A DNA stretch of 30,798 nucleotides from an uncultured Dysgonomonas sp. (GTDB lineage: Bacteria; Bacteroidota; Bacteroidia; Bacteroidales; Dysgonomonadaceae): NCBI GenBank assembly GCA_937875275.1, contig CALNCC010000004.1, positions 1 to 30,798 on the forward strand, in the 5' to 3' direction. Positions 7,991 through 16,677 of the stretch are shown here, piece by piece. The notes beneath the pieces were generated by a model. It was given only the letters and a program-made list of their open reading frames with translations, was not told where the DNA came from and made no database searches. Position 1 is the first letter of the stretch, and every line of letters begins with the position of its first letter. The translations under genes and the position numbers were made by a program.

Positions 7991-9997
7991 ATGCTTAAAA
8001 TATTGAAAAATGATGTTTGGCTCAAACCATACGAAAGTGCGATACAAGGGCGATACGACTATGTAAAGTACAAAGAGGCTTGCATAACGAATGAAGGACA
8101 AAAAAGTCTCTCTGAATTTGCTTCGGGGCATTTGTATTTCGGTTTGCACAAAGAAAAAGATGCATGGGTCTTCCGCGAATGGGCACCCAATGCAACAAAG
8201 ATATATCTGATAGGGACGTTTAACGACTGGCAACGAACAGACGATTATGCGTTGAGTAAGATCGGATACGGTAATTGGGAAATCAGATTACCATTAGATA
8301 AGATCAAGCACGAAGACTTGTTCAAATTGCACATGTGCTGGGATGGTGGCTATGCCGAACGTATACCGGCATGGGCTGACAGGGTGGTGCAAGATTGGGA
8401 GACAAATATATTCAGTGCTCAGGTATGGACTCCTGATCAACCATATAAGTTCAAGAAAAATAACTTCAAGCCCAGTACCGATCCTCTGCTCATCTATGAG
8501 TGCCATATCGGTATGGCTACCGAAGAAAACAAGGTAGGTACTTACAACGAGTTTCGGCAGAATGTTCTTTCCCGCATAAAGGCTGATGGATATAATGCCA
8601 TTCAGATAATGGCTATACAGGAACATCCGTATTACGGATCGTTCGGTTATCATGTATCGAGCTTTTTTGCGCCCTCATCACGCTTCGGTACGCCGGACGA
8701 GTTGAAGCAATTAATAGATGAAGCGCATCAGATGGGAATTGCCGTGATAATGGATATCGTGCATTCGCATGCCGTGAAGAACGAAGCCGAAGGGCTCGGG
8801 CGGTTCGATGGGTCGTACGATCTGTATTTTCATAGTGGAGAACGTCGCGAGCATTCGCTGTGGGATTCGTTGGTCTTCGACTATGGCAAAGACGAGGTAT
8901 TGCACTTCTTGCTATCGAATTGCAGATATTGGCTCGAAGAGTTCAATTTCGATGGATTCCGTTTCGATGGGGTAACGTCTATGTTGTATATGAATCATGG
9001 TTTAGGAACTACTTTTACCTGCTACGAGGATTACTATAACGGAAACGAAGATGGCGATGCTATCTGTTATCTGACATTAGCCAACAAGCTGATTCACGAA
9101 ATAAAACCGAAAGCTATCACCATAGCCGAAGAAGTCAGCGGTATGCCGGGGCTGGCTACTGCGATCAAAGATGGAGGATATGGGTTCGACTATCGCATGG
9201 CGATGAATATACCCGACTATTGGATAAAAATAATAAAAGAAAAACGCGATGAGGAGTGGCATCCGACAGGCATATTTTGGGAACTGACCAACCGCCGCGA
9301 AGATGAAAAAACAATATCGTATGCCGAGAGCCACGATCAGGCATTGGTGGGCGATAAGACAATTATTTTTCGACTGATTGATGCCGACATGTATTGGCAT
9401 ATGTCTAAGTTGTCGGATGGTACATGTGCGGTAGATAGAGGAATGGCTCTGCACAAAATGATTCGCTTAGCTACGCTATCTACTATAAATGGCGGCTATC
9501 TCAACTTTATGGGTAATGAATTCGGGCATCCCGAATGGATAGATTTTCCGCGCGAAGGAAACGGTTGGTCATACCAACATGCTCGCCGTCAGTGGCATTT
9601 GGCAGACGATTGCAATCTTCGTTATCAATGTTTAGGCGATTTCGACAAGGCGATGATTGATACGATAAAGACGGTTAAGAATTTTCAGAAAAGCGATGTT
9701 CTGCGATTGTGGGATAACGATCAAGATCAGGTGCTGGCATATATGCGTGGCGATCTGGTGTTTGTATTTAATTTCAGTCCCAACCAGTCGTATACTGATT
9801 ATGGAATACTTGTGCCCGAAGGAAAATACGATGTTGTATTGAATACCGATAACCCGACCTATGGCGGCAACGGCCTGATAGATGAAACTGTCAGCCACCT
9901 GACCCTCTATGATGGAGTGTATAAGAAAGATGGTAAAGGTTGGTTGGAACTATATATTCCGGCTCGTACTGCAATGGTGCTGAGGAAAGTAGATTGA
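7991..9997 (+). CDS. glgB: 1,4-alpha-glucan branching enzyme, eukaryote-like GH13 type
   Basis: Transfers alpha-1,4-glucan segments to 6-positions, making the branches of glycogen. The protein has 668 residues. An N-terminal CBM48 domain (about residues 45-130, with FREWAPNATKIYLIGTFNDW) precedes the GH13 barrel with motif I DIVHSH (255-260), motif II GFRFDGVTS with nucleophile Asp326, motif III TIAEEVSG with acid/base Glu380, motif IV AESHDQ with Asp449, and a C-terminal beta domain. Wording such as LLIYECHIGM, YYGSFGYHVSSFFA and RFDGVTSMLYMNHG is close to animal and fungal branching enzymes (subfamily GH13_8) rather than the E. coli GH13_9 form. No other glycogen gene is nearby. A terminator follows at 10024. 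Confidence 0.95.
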   Translation: MLKILKNDVWLKPYESAIQGRYDYVKYKEACITNEGQKSLSEFASGHLYFGLHKEKDAWVFREWAPNATKIYLIGTFNDWQRTDDYALSKIGYGNWEIRLPLDKIKHEDLFKLHMCWDGGYAERIPAWADRVVQDWETNIFSAQVWTPDQPYKFKKNNFKPSTDPLLIYECHIGMATEENKVGTYNEFRQNVLSRIKADGYNAIQIMAIQEHPYYGSFGYHVSSFFAPSSRFGTPDELKQLIDEAHQMGIAVIMDIVHSHAVKNEAEGLGRFDGSYDLYFHSGERREHSLWDSLVFDYGKDEVLHFLLSNCRYWLEEFNFDGFRFDGVTSMLYMNHGLGTTFTCYEDYYNGNEDGDAICYLTLANKLIHEIKPKAITIAEEVSGMPGLATAIKDGGYGFDYRMAMNIPDYWIKIIKEKRDEEWHPTGIFWELTNRREDEKTISYAESHDQALVGDKTIIFRLIDADMYWHMSKLSDGTCAVDRGMALHKMIRLATLSTINGGYLNFMGNEFGHPEWIDFPREGNGWSYQHARRQWHLADDCNLRYQCLGDFDKAMIDTIKTVKNFQKSDVLRLWDNDQDQVLAYMRGDLVFVFNFSPNQSYTDYGILVPEGKYDVVLNTDNPTYGGNGLIDETVSHLTLYDGVYKKDGKGWLELYIPARTAMVLRKVD

Positions 9998-10023
9998 GTA
10001 AATATTTTGAATGCGATCAATAT

Positions 10024-10054
10024 AAAAAGAGCAAGGTGTGTCCTGCTCTTTTTT
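10024..10054 (+). terminator. Terminator after glgB, probably bidirectional
   Basis: AAAAAGAGCA / TGCTCTTTTT forms a 10-bp stem around AGGTGTGTCC, with further T beyond. The A run on the left arm gives a T run on the minus strand too, so it may also end the convergent symporter gene. Confidence 0.85.
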
Positions 10055-10090
10055 GCGTATGAATAATAGGTTTTGTTGATTCAGCCGGCT

Positions 10091-11302
10091 TCAATCTGTG
10101 GAAATCAAATTTTCTTTGAAGCTTTTGTCCCTGTCCTCTTTGTCGGCATACGAACTGAGAATGAGGGTTAATGCTCCATCGCTGGTTATGTTGTGTGTGG
10201 TGCCGAAACTGTCGAGAAGGGCAAAGATACTTATCATCAATGCTACGCCCACCTCGTCGATACCAAGAACCGCATGAATCAGTCCTAACGAGGTGATGAG
10301 TGTTCCACCCGGCAGTCCCGGAGCAGCAATGGCGAAGATACCCAGCAAAGGTATGAATATTATCATTTTCTCTATTCCCGGCATTACGCCATATAGCAAT
10401 TGCGACACGGCAAGGGCAAGAAAAACCACATCGAGAATTGAACCCACGAAATGTATGTTGCCAAACAGCGGAATCGCAAAATTTCGGATGTCATCTCTCA
10501 ATATGGGGCTCTTTTTTGTTTGCTCGATGGCGACACCCAAACTTGCAGCCGAAGACTGTGTTCCCAACGCCGTTAATACTACCGGGCCATAATATTTGAG
10601 CACATGCCATGGATTCTTTCCCGAATATATTCCTGCCAAACCGTAAAGAACTGTAATCCATGTCAGATGACAAGCTATAGTGATGACGAGGATAGCAAAG
10701 AATACGGGCAACCTTGATGCTAAAGCCCCTTCATAGGCTAATACCGTGAAGTTGGCCGCGATAAAGAGAGGTAGGATGGGCAATAAGAATTTTTTGACCA
10801 TAGTAAACACAATATTCTGAAATTCGTATAATGCGTTTTCTATTCTGTCGGCTTTTGTGAGAATGATGGATAATCCTAACATAAAAGATAAGACCAATGC
10901 CGACAACACCGGCATAAGCGGAGGAATGTCTAATCGGAACAGCATATCGGGAATCACCTTCAAAGATTCGGTTTGAGGTACGATGTCGAGAAGCGGGATA
11001 AGTTCGTAGCCCGCAAAAGCGGCTAATGTTGCACTGCCGAGGCAAGACACGTAAGCTAAGATGAGTGATACTCCTAACAATTTTGATGCATTTTTTTTAA
11101 GTCTTGTAATAGATGGTGTTATGAATCCAAAAATGAGTAGAGGGATCAAGAAAAAAACGATCTGTCCCAATACATGTTTTATAGGTAGTATAATATTTAT
11201 GACTGTTTCGTTAGCTACGGTACCTATCAGCAGACCGATGATGACAGCAAAGAACAATCTGAAAGTATTATTGGAGATGATACGTAGAATTATGGATTTC
11301 AT
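10091..11302 (-). CDS. Divergent DAACS-family (SDF) cation symporter
   Basis: A 403-residue inner-membrane protein of the dicarboxylate/amino acid:cation symporter family (GltPh fold). The HP1-like loop is TQSSAAS (249-255) and the HP2-like loop APGLPGGTLI (327-336). The last helix reads DSFGTTHNITSD (364-375), which aligns with the family pattern D..RT..N...D, keeping Asp364, Thr368, Asn371 and Asp375 but replacing the arginine that binds acidic side chains (GltPh Arg397) with Gly367. The NMDGT motif of the preceding helix is replaced by HFVGS (284-288). The substrate is therefore unlikely to be aspartate or glutamate and cation coupling may differ. It lies downstream of susD beyond a hairpin, so readthrough cotranscription is possible but unproven. 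Confidence 0.88.
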   Translation of the reverse strand: MKSIILRIISNNTFRLFFAVIIGLLIGTVANETVINIILPIKHVLGQIVFFLIPLLIFGFITPSITRLKKNASKLLGVSLILAYVSCLGSATLAAFAGYELIPLLDIVPQTESLKVIPDMLFRLDIPPLMPVLSALVLSFMLGLSIILTKADRIENALYEFQNIVFTMVKKFLLPILPLFIAANFTVLAYEGALASRLPVFFAILVITIACHLTWITVLYGLAGIYSGKNPWHVLKYYGPVVLTALGTQSSAASLGVAIEQTKKSPILRDDIRNFAIPLFGNIHFVGSILDVVFLALAVSQLLYGVMPGIEKMIIFIPLLGIFAIAAPGLPGGTLITSLGLIHAVLGIDEVGVALMISIFALLDSFGTTHNITSDGALTLILSSYADKEDRDKSFKENLISTD

Positions 11303-11321
11303 CTGTTTCCTGATTTTAAGC

Positions 11322-11355
11322 TAAAACCTGCACTACCGTTGGCGATAGCGCAGGT
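11322..11355 (-). terminator. Strong hairpin after susD, likely terminator
   Basis: On the minus strand ACCTGCGCTATCG / CGGTAGTGCAGGT gives a 13-bp stem (two G-U pairs) with loop CCAA, then TTTTAG. The T run is short, so it may attenuate rather than fully stop transcription into the symporter gene. Confidence 0.65.
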
Positions 11356-11379
11356 CTCAGAATTAGATACTCTTTTTTT

Positions 11380-13059
11380 TTAATAACCCGGATTCTGAGG
11401 GGCAATACCCAAATCCGTAAAATCTGTGCTTAGAGGAATTGGGAAGCGGTAAAATTTACCGTGCAGATTATCCACTTTGGCATGCAGATGCTTGTGTACA
11501 CGAGCATAGAATGGTGCATTTATAGTGGTTGTTTCGTTCGGAAATGCAGCCTTGATACTTGCTGCCGATGCATATTCAGGTTTGTAATATTCATAATGTG
11601 GTACAGTATTTTTTACCTGAGAAAGCAGAGTTCTCCAGCGTACAAGGTTTAACCAATGTTTTTGCTCGAAGGCAAATTCATAATCCCATTCGTTGAACAA
11701 ATCTTCTTTGGTAAGTGTCGACAATTTACCTCCATGTTCGTAATGACCACTAAAGGCTCTTTCTCTCACTTCGTTAACAAGAGATAGGGCTTCTCCTGTT
11801 TTGTTTAAAAAGAACTGTGCTTCAGCCTTGATAAGCAATACTTCAGCATAACGGAAGTCGATGTGGTCGATGCTGTTTGGTTGTTCGTCTACGGCTCTGT
11901 TGGTTCCGTCGTTAGTGCGGTGTATCCATTTGCCCGGACGTACAATACTTACAGGCCATGTAAGAGTGTCTACGACACCGTCGGTATATCCAACTTGTGT
12001 TGCATATGAAAACTGCTTACGGGTATCATAATCGTTCGGAATACGATCTTGCAGGGTGATGTCGGCATAGCTGATATGCGGATCGGTTCTAGCACTCTTA
12101 GGCCATGTGAATCCACAGTGAGTCTGATGATTACCTTGTGCATCTATTCCGTCTCCTTCGTGATGTATAGAGAAGATAACTTCGGCGTTGTTTTCATTCG
12201 GAACACCCCAAATAGAATTGAAGTTTTTGAGCAATTCATACTTTTTGCTGTCAATAACCTTGTTGGCATATTCTACGGCCTTTTCCAGTTTTTTTGTATC
12301 TACCGATGGTTTTGCCGGATCTATTGTTCCCGAGATTGCTGAAATTTCGGTTGCGGTGATCGGCTTCTGCCCCCAGGTAAGATATGCTTTAGCCAAAATA
12401 GTGTTCACCGCCCCTTGCGAAGGGTTCGACTTGTTGGCGTCGAAAGCGGGAAGTCCGGCATAGGCTTCGGTCAGGTCTGTAACTATTTGGTTATACACAT
12501 CATCGATCGATGCTCTTGTTTTTGTTGTACCGTCTGAGGTAAGAATCAACGGAACCTCGCCAAACAGTTGCACTAACTGAAAGTAGTTGTATCCGCGAAT
12601 AAACTTAGAGCGGGCAACCAAAAGCGTTTTGTCGGCTTCGGACAGGTTGCTGCTTGTTTTTGCAGTACCTATTTCCTCTATTGCAAGATTAGCTGCCCCG
12701 ATACTTTTGTATAATTGGTTAAACACTTTGATAGGATACCAGTTGCGAGGTGTTGTTTCGAATATACTCACTTGTGGTCCGTCTTTCGAGTCATCTACTT
12801 CTTCGAACGAAATTGTTGTTTCTGTCGCCGATTCTAACAAGAAGGTGTAAGACGAAGATAGTGTTTGCAATGGTCCGTATACTGCATTGGCAAGAGCTTC
12901 GGCTTCAGCCTTGGTTGTTACTGAGGAGCCATCGCCGTTGCCTCCATTGCCCCCGTCTCCGTTACCACCTAAGTCGTCGTTGTCGTCACTGCACGATGCA
13001 AGTGCTGTGATCAAAAGTGCAGTGAATAGCACTGTCTGAGAAAATAATTTCTTTTTCAT
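11380..13059 (-). CDS. SusD/RagB-family outer-membrane nutrient-binding lipoprotein
   Basis: Surface lipoprotein forming the lid of a SusC-type importer. The protein has 559 residues from the ATG at 13059; a TTG four codons earlier is a less likely start. The lipobox is ALASC with Cys23, followed by an acidic, Gly/Asn-rich flexible linker (about residues 24-48), as in surface-exposed lipoproteins of this phylum. The body shows SusD features: an N-terminal helical region with RSKFIRGYNYFQLVQLFGEVPL (TPR-like), then FRYAEVLLIKAEAQFFLNK and LVNEVRERAF, and a C-terminal WDYEFAFEQKHWLNLVRW segment. It follows its SusC partner after 69 bp. The ligand cannot be inferred because no hydrolase or sensor is nearby. 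Confidence 0.96.
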   Translation of the reverse strand: MKKKLFSQTVLFTALLITALASCSDDNDDLGGNGDGGNGGNGDGSSVTTKAEAEALANAVYGPLQTLSSSYTFLLESATETTISFEEVDDSKDGPQVSIFETTPRNWYPIKVFNQLYKSIGAANLAIEEIGTAKTSSNLSEADKTLLVARSKFIRGYNYFQLVQLFGEVPLILTSDGTTKTRASIDDVYNQIVTDLTEAYAGLPAFDANKSNPSQGAVNTILAKAYLTWGQKPITATEISAISGTIDPAKPSVDTKKLEKAVEYANKVIDSKKYELLKNFNSIWGVPNENNAEVIFSIHHEGDGIDAQGNHQTHCGFTWPKSARTDPHISYADITLQDRIPNDYDTRKQFSYATQVGYTDGVVDTLTWPVSIVRPGKWIHRTNDGTNRAVDEQPNSIDHIDFRYAEVLLIKAEAQFFLNKTGEALSLVNEVRERAFSGHYEHGGKLSTLTKEDLFNEWDYEFAFEQKHWLNLVRWRTLLSQVKNTVPHYEYYKPEYASAASIKAAFPNETTTINAPFYARVHKHLHAKVDNLHGKFYRFPIPLSTDFTDLGIAPQNPGY

Positions 13060-13128
13060 TTTCTTAATCAATTTAAATTTATAATAACCTGTGAATTAAT
13101 TCTATGTGAATTTGGGATAGTTTTTTTG

Positions 13129-16100
13129 TTAGAAGGTGATACTCACACCTGTCAAAAAAGTTTTTGCTGATGGATATATTCCTAAATCTATACCTCCGGC
13201 ACCCTCCGGATCATATCCTTTATACTTTGTCAGAGTAAGAATATTCCGTGCTGAAGCGAATATGCGCACTTTCGATGTCGTACTGTTCGTTTTCAGTGGG
13301 ATGGTGTATCCAACCGTGATGTTTCGCAATTTAAGGAACGAGGCATCTTCTACATATCTGCTATCCAACTCGGTAGCGCGCACACTGTTGATGTGAGGTA
13401 TTGTGCTGGATGGGTTCGTTGTTGTCCAGCTGTTGAGTAGAGAAGCCGACATATTGTATGAGTCGTTTGGTCGTTCGAGATAACGTCTCAACAGGTTGTA
13501 CACCTGATTTCCTTTCGATCCTTGAAATAGAAGATAGAAATCAAACTTACCATAGGTCAAGGCAGTAGAAAATCCGTAAGTGAAGTCCGGCTGAATACTA
13601 CCTAATATTACACGGTCGTATTCAGGAGTTATTTTTTTGTCAGATATACCATCTGCTCCGCTGATGTCAACAAACTTGGCATCTCCCGGTTGAGGAGTTC
13701 TACTTCCTATCTGTGGCAGTTGAGCAAAATCTTCGTCAGACTGTACAACCCCATTGAAACGATAACCATAAAAAGACCCGACAGATTCGCCAACACGTAA
13801 TATTTGTTCCTGATCGTTACCTTCTGTCAGTTCGTTATATTCACCTAAGCTTGTGATGCGATTGGTGTTGCGGGCAATGTTAGCCGATGCCGACCATGAG
13901 AACTTATCGCGGTCGATGATGTCGGCATTCAATGCCAGTTCTATCCCTTTGTTGGTTACATTGCCTATATTCGCAAGCTGTTTTTCGTTACTGCCCGATC
14001 CCAGCGCGGGTGGCACACGCAGCAGCAGGTCGTGAGTCTTCTTGTAGTATACGTCGGCAACAAGGGTGAGCCTGTCGTTCAAGAATCCGGCATCGATACC
14101 GGCATTATATTCTGTCGTGGTTTCCCATTTCAGATTAGAATTGCCGACAGTCTTCATATCATACGCCGGAGCACCGTTGTATCTGCCTGTATTGAAATAT
14201 TTTTCGTATTCGTCAAAATCTATTTCCTGATTACCTGCCACACCATAAGTCAGGCGGGGCTTGAGTGAACTTAATGTCGAAGGGAATGATTTTGCAAACT
14301 CCTCATTATTAACGTTCCACGACAACCCTATGGACGGGAAGAATCCCCATTCGTTTCCCTTCGAGAAGCGAGACGACTTGTCGGCACGATAAGTCGCTGT
14401 CAGGTTGTACCGATCTTTGAGCGTATAGTTTGCTCTACTTAGCAGTGAGTGAAACGATGCCTGTTGGGCACGAGAGATTGGTGGTAGTTCTTTCCCGGTA
14501 CTTAGATTGTCGAAAGATTCTAAGTGATTTGCCTTGTTGACACTGAAATTGGTTTTGGTCTTTTGGTTGGTATATCCAGCCAAGAGGTCAATGAAATGAA
14601 TTGGAGTCAACAGCCTATTGAATGTGAGCAGATATTCGGTCTGAGATACATCGGTGCGTCTGTTGCCGATAGCTCCCATTCCTCTGATGTCTTGGTTCAG
14701 TCCTAATGCGGTGTAGGATGGTGCAAAATAATTCTGGGCAATGTAATTGATATTTGTTCCTGCGTTTATTTTTGCCACCAATCCATCGGTAATCGTGTAT
14801 TGAGCATAGAAGTTTCCTAACAGCGAGGTGCTTATTGTTTGCCCTATGCTGTTCTTAAGATCCGATACCGGATTGGCAGCTTGTCCATAGTAGCTGAGGT
14901 AGCTGTATTCGAACGGGTTTTTGTAATTATATCCTCCATCGGTATTGTATATAGACAATACGGGCGGCATGTATAGTGCGTAGGTGAGCGAGTTGGCGAT
15001 ACCGTGCGAGTAGGGCGAGTCATTATAATTTGTTCCCTCGAATGTTGTCAGTGCATCTTGTGTACTCCTGTTGGCAGTAGCGGTAACACCTATTGTGAAG
15101 TTATGGAACACATCTCTATCGAGATTGAGACGTCCGCTGAAACGCTCAAATCCTGAATTTAATATGATTCCCTTCTGGTCGGTATAGTTGCCGGATATCG
15201 CATAGCGTGTTTTTTCGTCTCCTCCGCTTATCGATATCTCATGAGTCTGAGATAGTCCGGTTTGTAGTACAGCATTCTGCCAGTCGGTGCCTTTGTCGAA
15301 TTGTGCCAGCTCCTCTTGTGTATAATACATGCTGGGTTTGTCGTTGAAATACTGTTTCTGTACGGCGAGCCATTGCTTAGCTGTAAGCAGATCAAGTTTC
15401 TTTGCCGATTTGTCTATGCCCAACGTGTATTGATAACGGATCGTATTTCCTCCACGCTTACCTTTCTTTGTGGTAACTAATATTACGCCGTTTGCACCGC
15501 GTGATCCGTAGATAGCCTTTGCCGATACGTCTTTCAATACTTCTATCGACTCTATGTCGGCAGGATTTATCGATGCCAAGGGATCGATGCTGCTGTCAAT
15601 ACCTCCTACGCCAGCCTGAGTGGCATTCTTCTCGCTGAAGAAGATGAAGCCGTCGATGACATATAGTGGTTCGTTACTCGCATAGATGGAGTTTCCCCCT
15701 CTGATGCGTATTGATGCGCCTGCACCCGGTTGTCCCGAACTTTGTGAGACATTCAGCCCGGCTATATTTCCTGTCAGAAGTTGATTGACTGATGTTGCCG
15801 GCTGCTCTAATACTACCTTGGCGACAGATGCCACAGAGCCGGTAAGTTCTTTTCTGCGTTGTGTGCCGTAACCTACAATAACGGCTTCCTGGAGTTCATT
15901 AACATCTTCGGTCAGGTATATGTTAATTGCTTCTTTTTCACTGTCAATCGTAAGTTCTTGTTTTTTATATCCGAGATAGCTTATGCTGATAGTTACAGGT
16001 AGTTTTTGAGATGCTTGTAATGTGAATTTGCCATCGATATCGGTGATGGTTCCCTCTTTTGTCGATTTGTCGATAAGACCGGCTCCGATCAGCGGTTCGC

Positions 16101-16248
16101 TCGTTTTCTCGTCAAATACATGTCCGGTCAATATTACTTGCGCAGACGCTGTAAATGAATACGAAAGCAGAGCTAAAAAAATGACGCTCCCTCTTGTGAT
16201 TGATACTGAATAATTCTTCTTTCTGAAAAAATTAATTATTTTTACCAT
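13129..16248 (-). CDS. SusC/RagA-family TonB-linked outer-membrane transporter
   Basis: A 1039-residue TonB-dependent outer-membrane channel paired with the adjacent SusD lipoprotein. Order: signal peptide ending TASA with Gln37 next; carboxypeptidase-regulatory-like beta domain (about residues 40-115, starting LTGHVFDEKTSEPLIGAG); plug with GYGTQRRKELTGSV, IRIRGGNSIYASNEPLYVIDG and LKDVSAKAIYGSRGANGVI; then the 22-strand barrel, ending in the strand FLTGVSITF with terminal Phe. No N-terminal STN domain is present, so it is not of the FecA-like anti-sigma-signalling type. No promoter of TAnnTTTG type is obvious in the 429-bp upstream spacer. Likely transcribed with susD. Confidence 0.97.
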   Translation of the reverse strand: MVKIINFFRKKNYSVSITRGSVIFLALLSYSFTASAQVILTGHVFDEKTSEPLIGAGLIDKSTKEGTITDIDGKFTLQASQKLPVTISISYLGYKKQELTIDSEKEAINIYLTEDVNELQEAVIVGYGTQRRKELTGSVASVAKVVLEQPATSVNQLLTGNIAGLNVSQSSGQPGAGASIRIRGGNSIYASNEPLYVIDGFIFFSEKNATQAGVGGIDSSIDPLASINPADIESIEVLKDVSAKAIYGSRGANGVILVTTKKGKRGGNTIRYQYTLGIDKSAKKLDLLTAKQWLAVQKQYFNDKPSMYYTQEELAQFDKGTDWQNAVLQTGLSQTHEISISGGDEKTRYAISGNYTDQKGIILNSGFERFSGRLNLDRDVFHNFTIGVTATANRSTQDALTTFEGTNYNDSPYSHGIANSLTYALYMPPVLSIYNTDGGYNYKNPFEYSYLSYYGQAANPVSDLKNSIGQTISTSLLGNFYAQYTITDGLVAKINAGTNINYIAQNYFAPSYTALGLNQDIRGMGAIGNRRTDVSQTEYLLTFNRLLTPIHFIDLLAGYTNQKTKTNFSVNKANHLESFDNLSTGKELPPISRAQQASFHSLLSRANYTLKDRYNLTATYRADKSSRFSKGNEWGFFPSIGLSWNVNNEEFAKSFPSTLSSLKPRLTYGVAGNQEIDFDEYEKYFNTGRYNGAPAYDMKTVGNSNLKWETTTEYNAGIDAGFLNDRLTLVADVYYKKTHDLLLRVPPALGSGSNEKQLANIGNVTNKGIELALNADIIDRDKFSWSASANIARNTNRITSLGEYNELTEGNDQEQILRVGESVGSFYGYRFNGVVQSDEDFAQLPQIGSRTPQPGDAKFVDISGADGISDKKITPEYDRVILGSIQPDFTYGFSTALTYGKFDFYLLFQGSKGNQVYNLLRRYLERPNDSYNMSASLLNSWTTTNPSSTIPHINSVRATELDSRYVEDASFLKLRNITVGYTIPLKTNSTTSKVRIFASARNILTLTKYKGYDPEGAGGIDLGIYPSAKTFLTGVSITF

Positions 16249-16677
16249 GGATAAATTGATTTTATCAAGAGCACTTCCGATACCAATTGCCGTCGGAGGA
16301 GGAAGTGTTCGTTTTGAATATGAAAATATACACTCTCTGAAGTTGCCCGATGAAGTAGCAACTATTCAAATAAATGTTTGATGAATAAGAAAACTGAGGT
16401 TCTTATGTTGCGTGGGTTATAGGCAACACATTCGCATTCGGTACATGCAAGAGTTGAAGTCAAAAGACGAAGCGTTTAAGATTGCTTCGAGGAAGAAGCT
16501 TTCTTTAGTTTGGAATATTGAATATTTAGAAAATCGGATCATTTTGCTGTCTTATTTAACTGTCGTAATTCTGATACAAAATAAGTGAATAGAAATAATC
16601 TGCCAAATACCATATATGTGGTATTTTGTAGTTCTGGAAAGAGAGAGAAGACCAAAGGATAAAAAAAGGTTATAATT
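16249..16677. other. Divergent spacer between susC and the WG-repeat gene
   Basis: This 429-bp AT-rich stretch holds no gene I can support. It contains an 8-bp inverted repeat (16605-16626) near the WG-repeat gene and a 47-codon open frame (16445-16588, plus strand) with no recognisable product. I see no promoter box on either strand that fits TAnnTTTG well, so control of both flanking genes is unclear. Confidence 0.5.
16605..16626. promoter_or_regulatory. Inverted repeat upstream of the WG-repeat gene
   Basis: AAATACCA and TGGTATTT are perfect 8-bp arms around TATATG, 51 bp before the ATG. It could be an operator or a leader hairpin; the following TTTTG is too short for a convincing terminator. 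Confidence 0.35.

Noticed and set aside
12902..12992. Gly/Asn/Asp-rich low-complexity stretch in SusD as a slippage or repeat element
   Set aside because: It is the usual flexible linker just after the lipidated Cys; the frame is intact.
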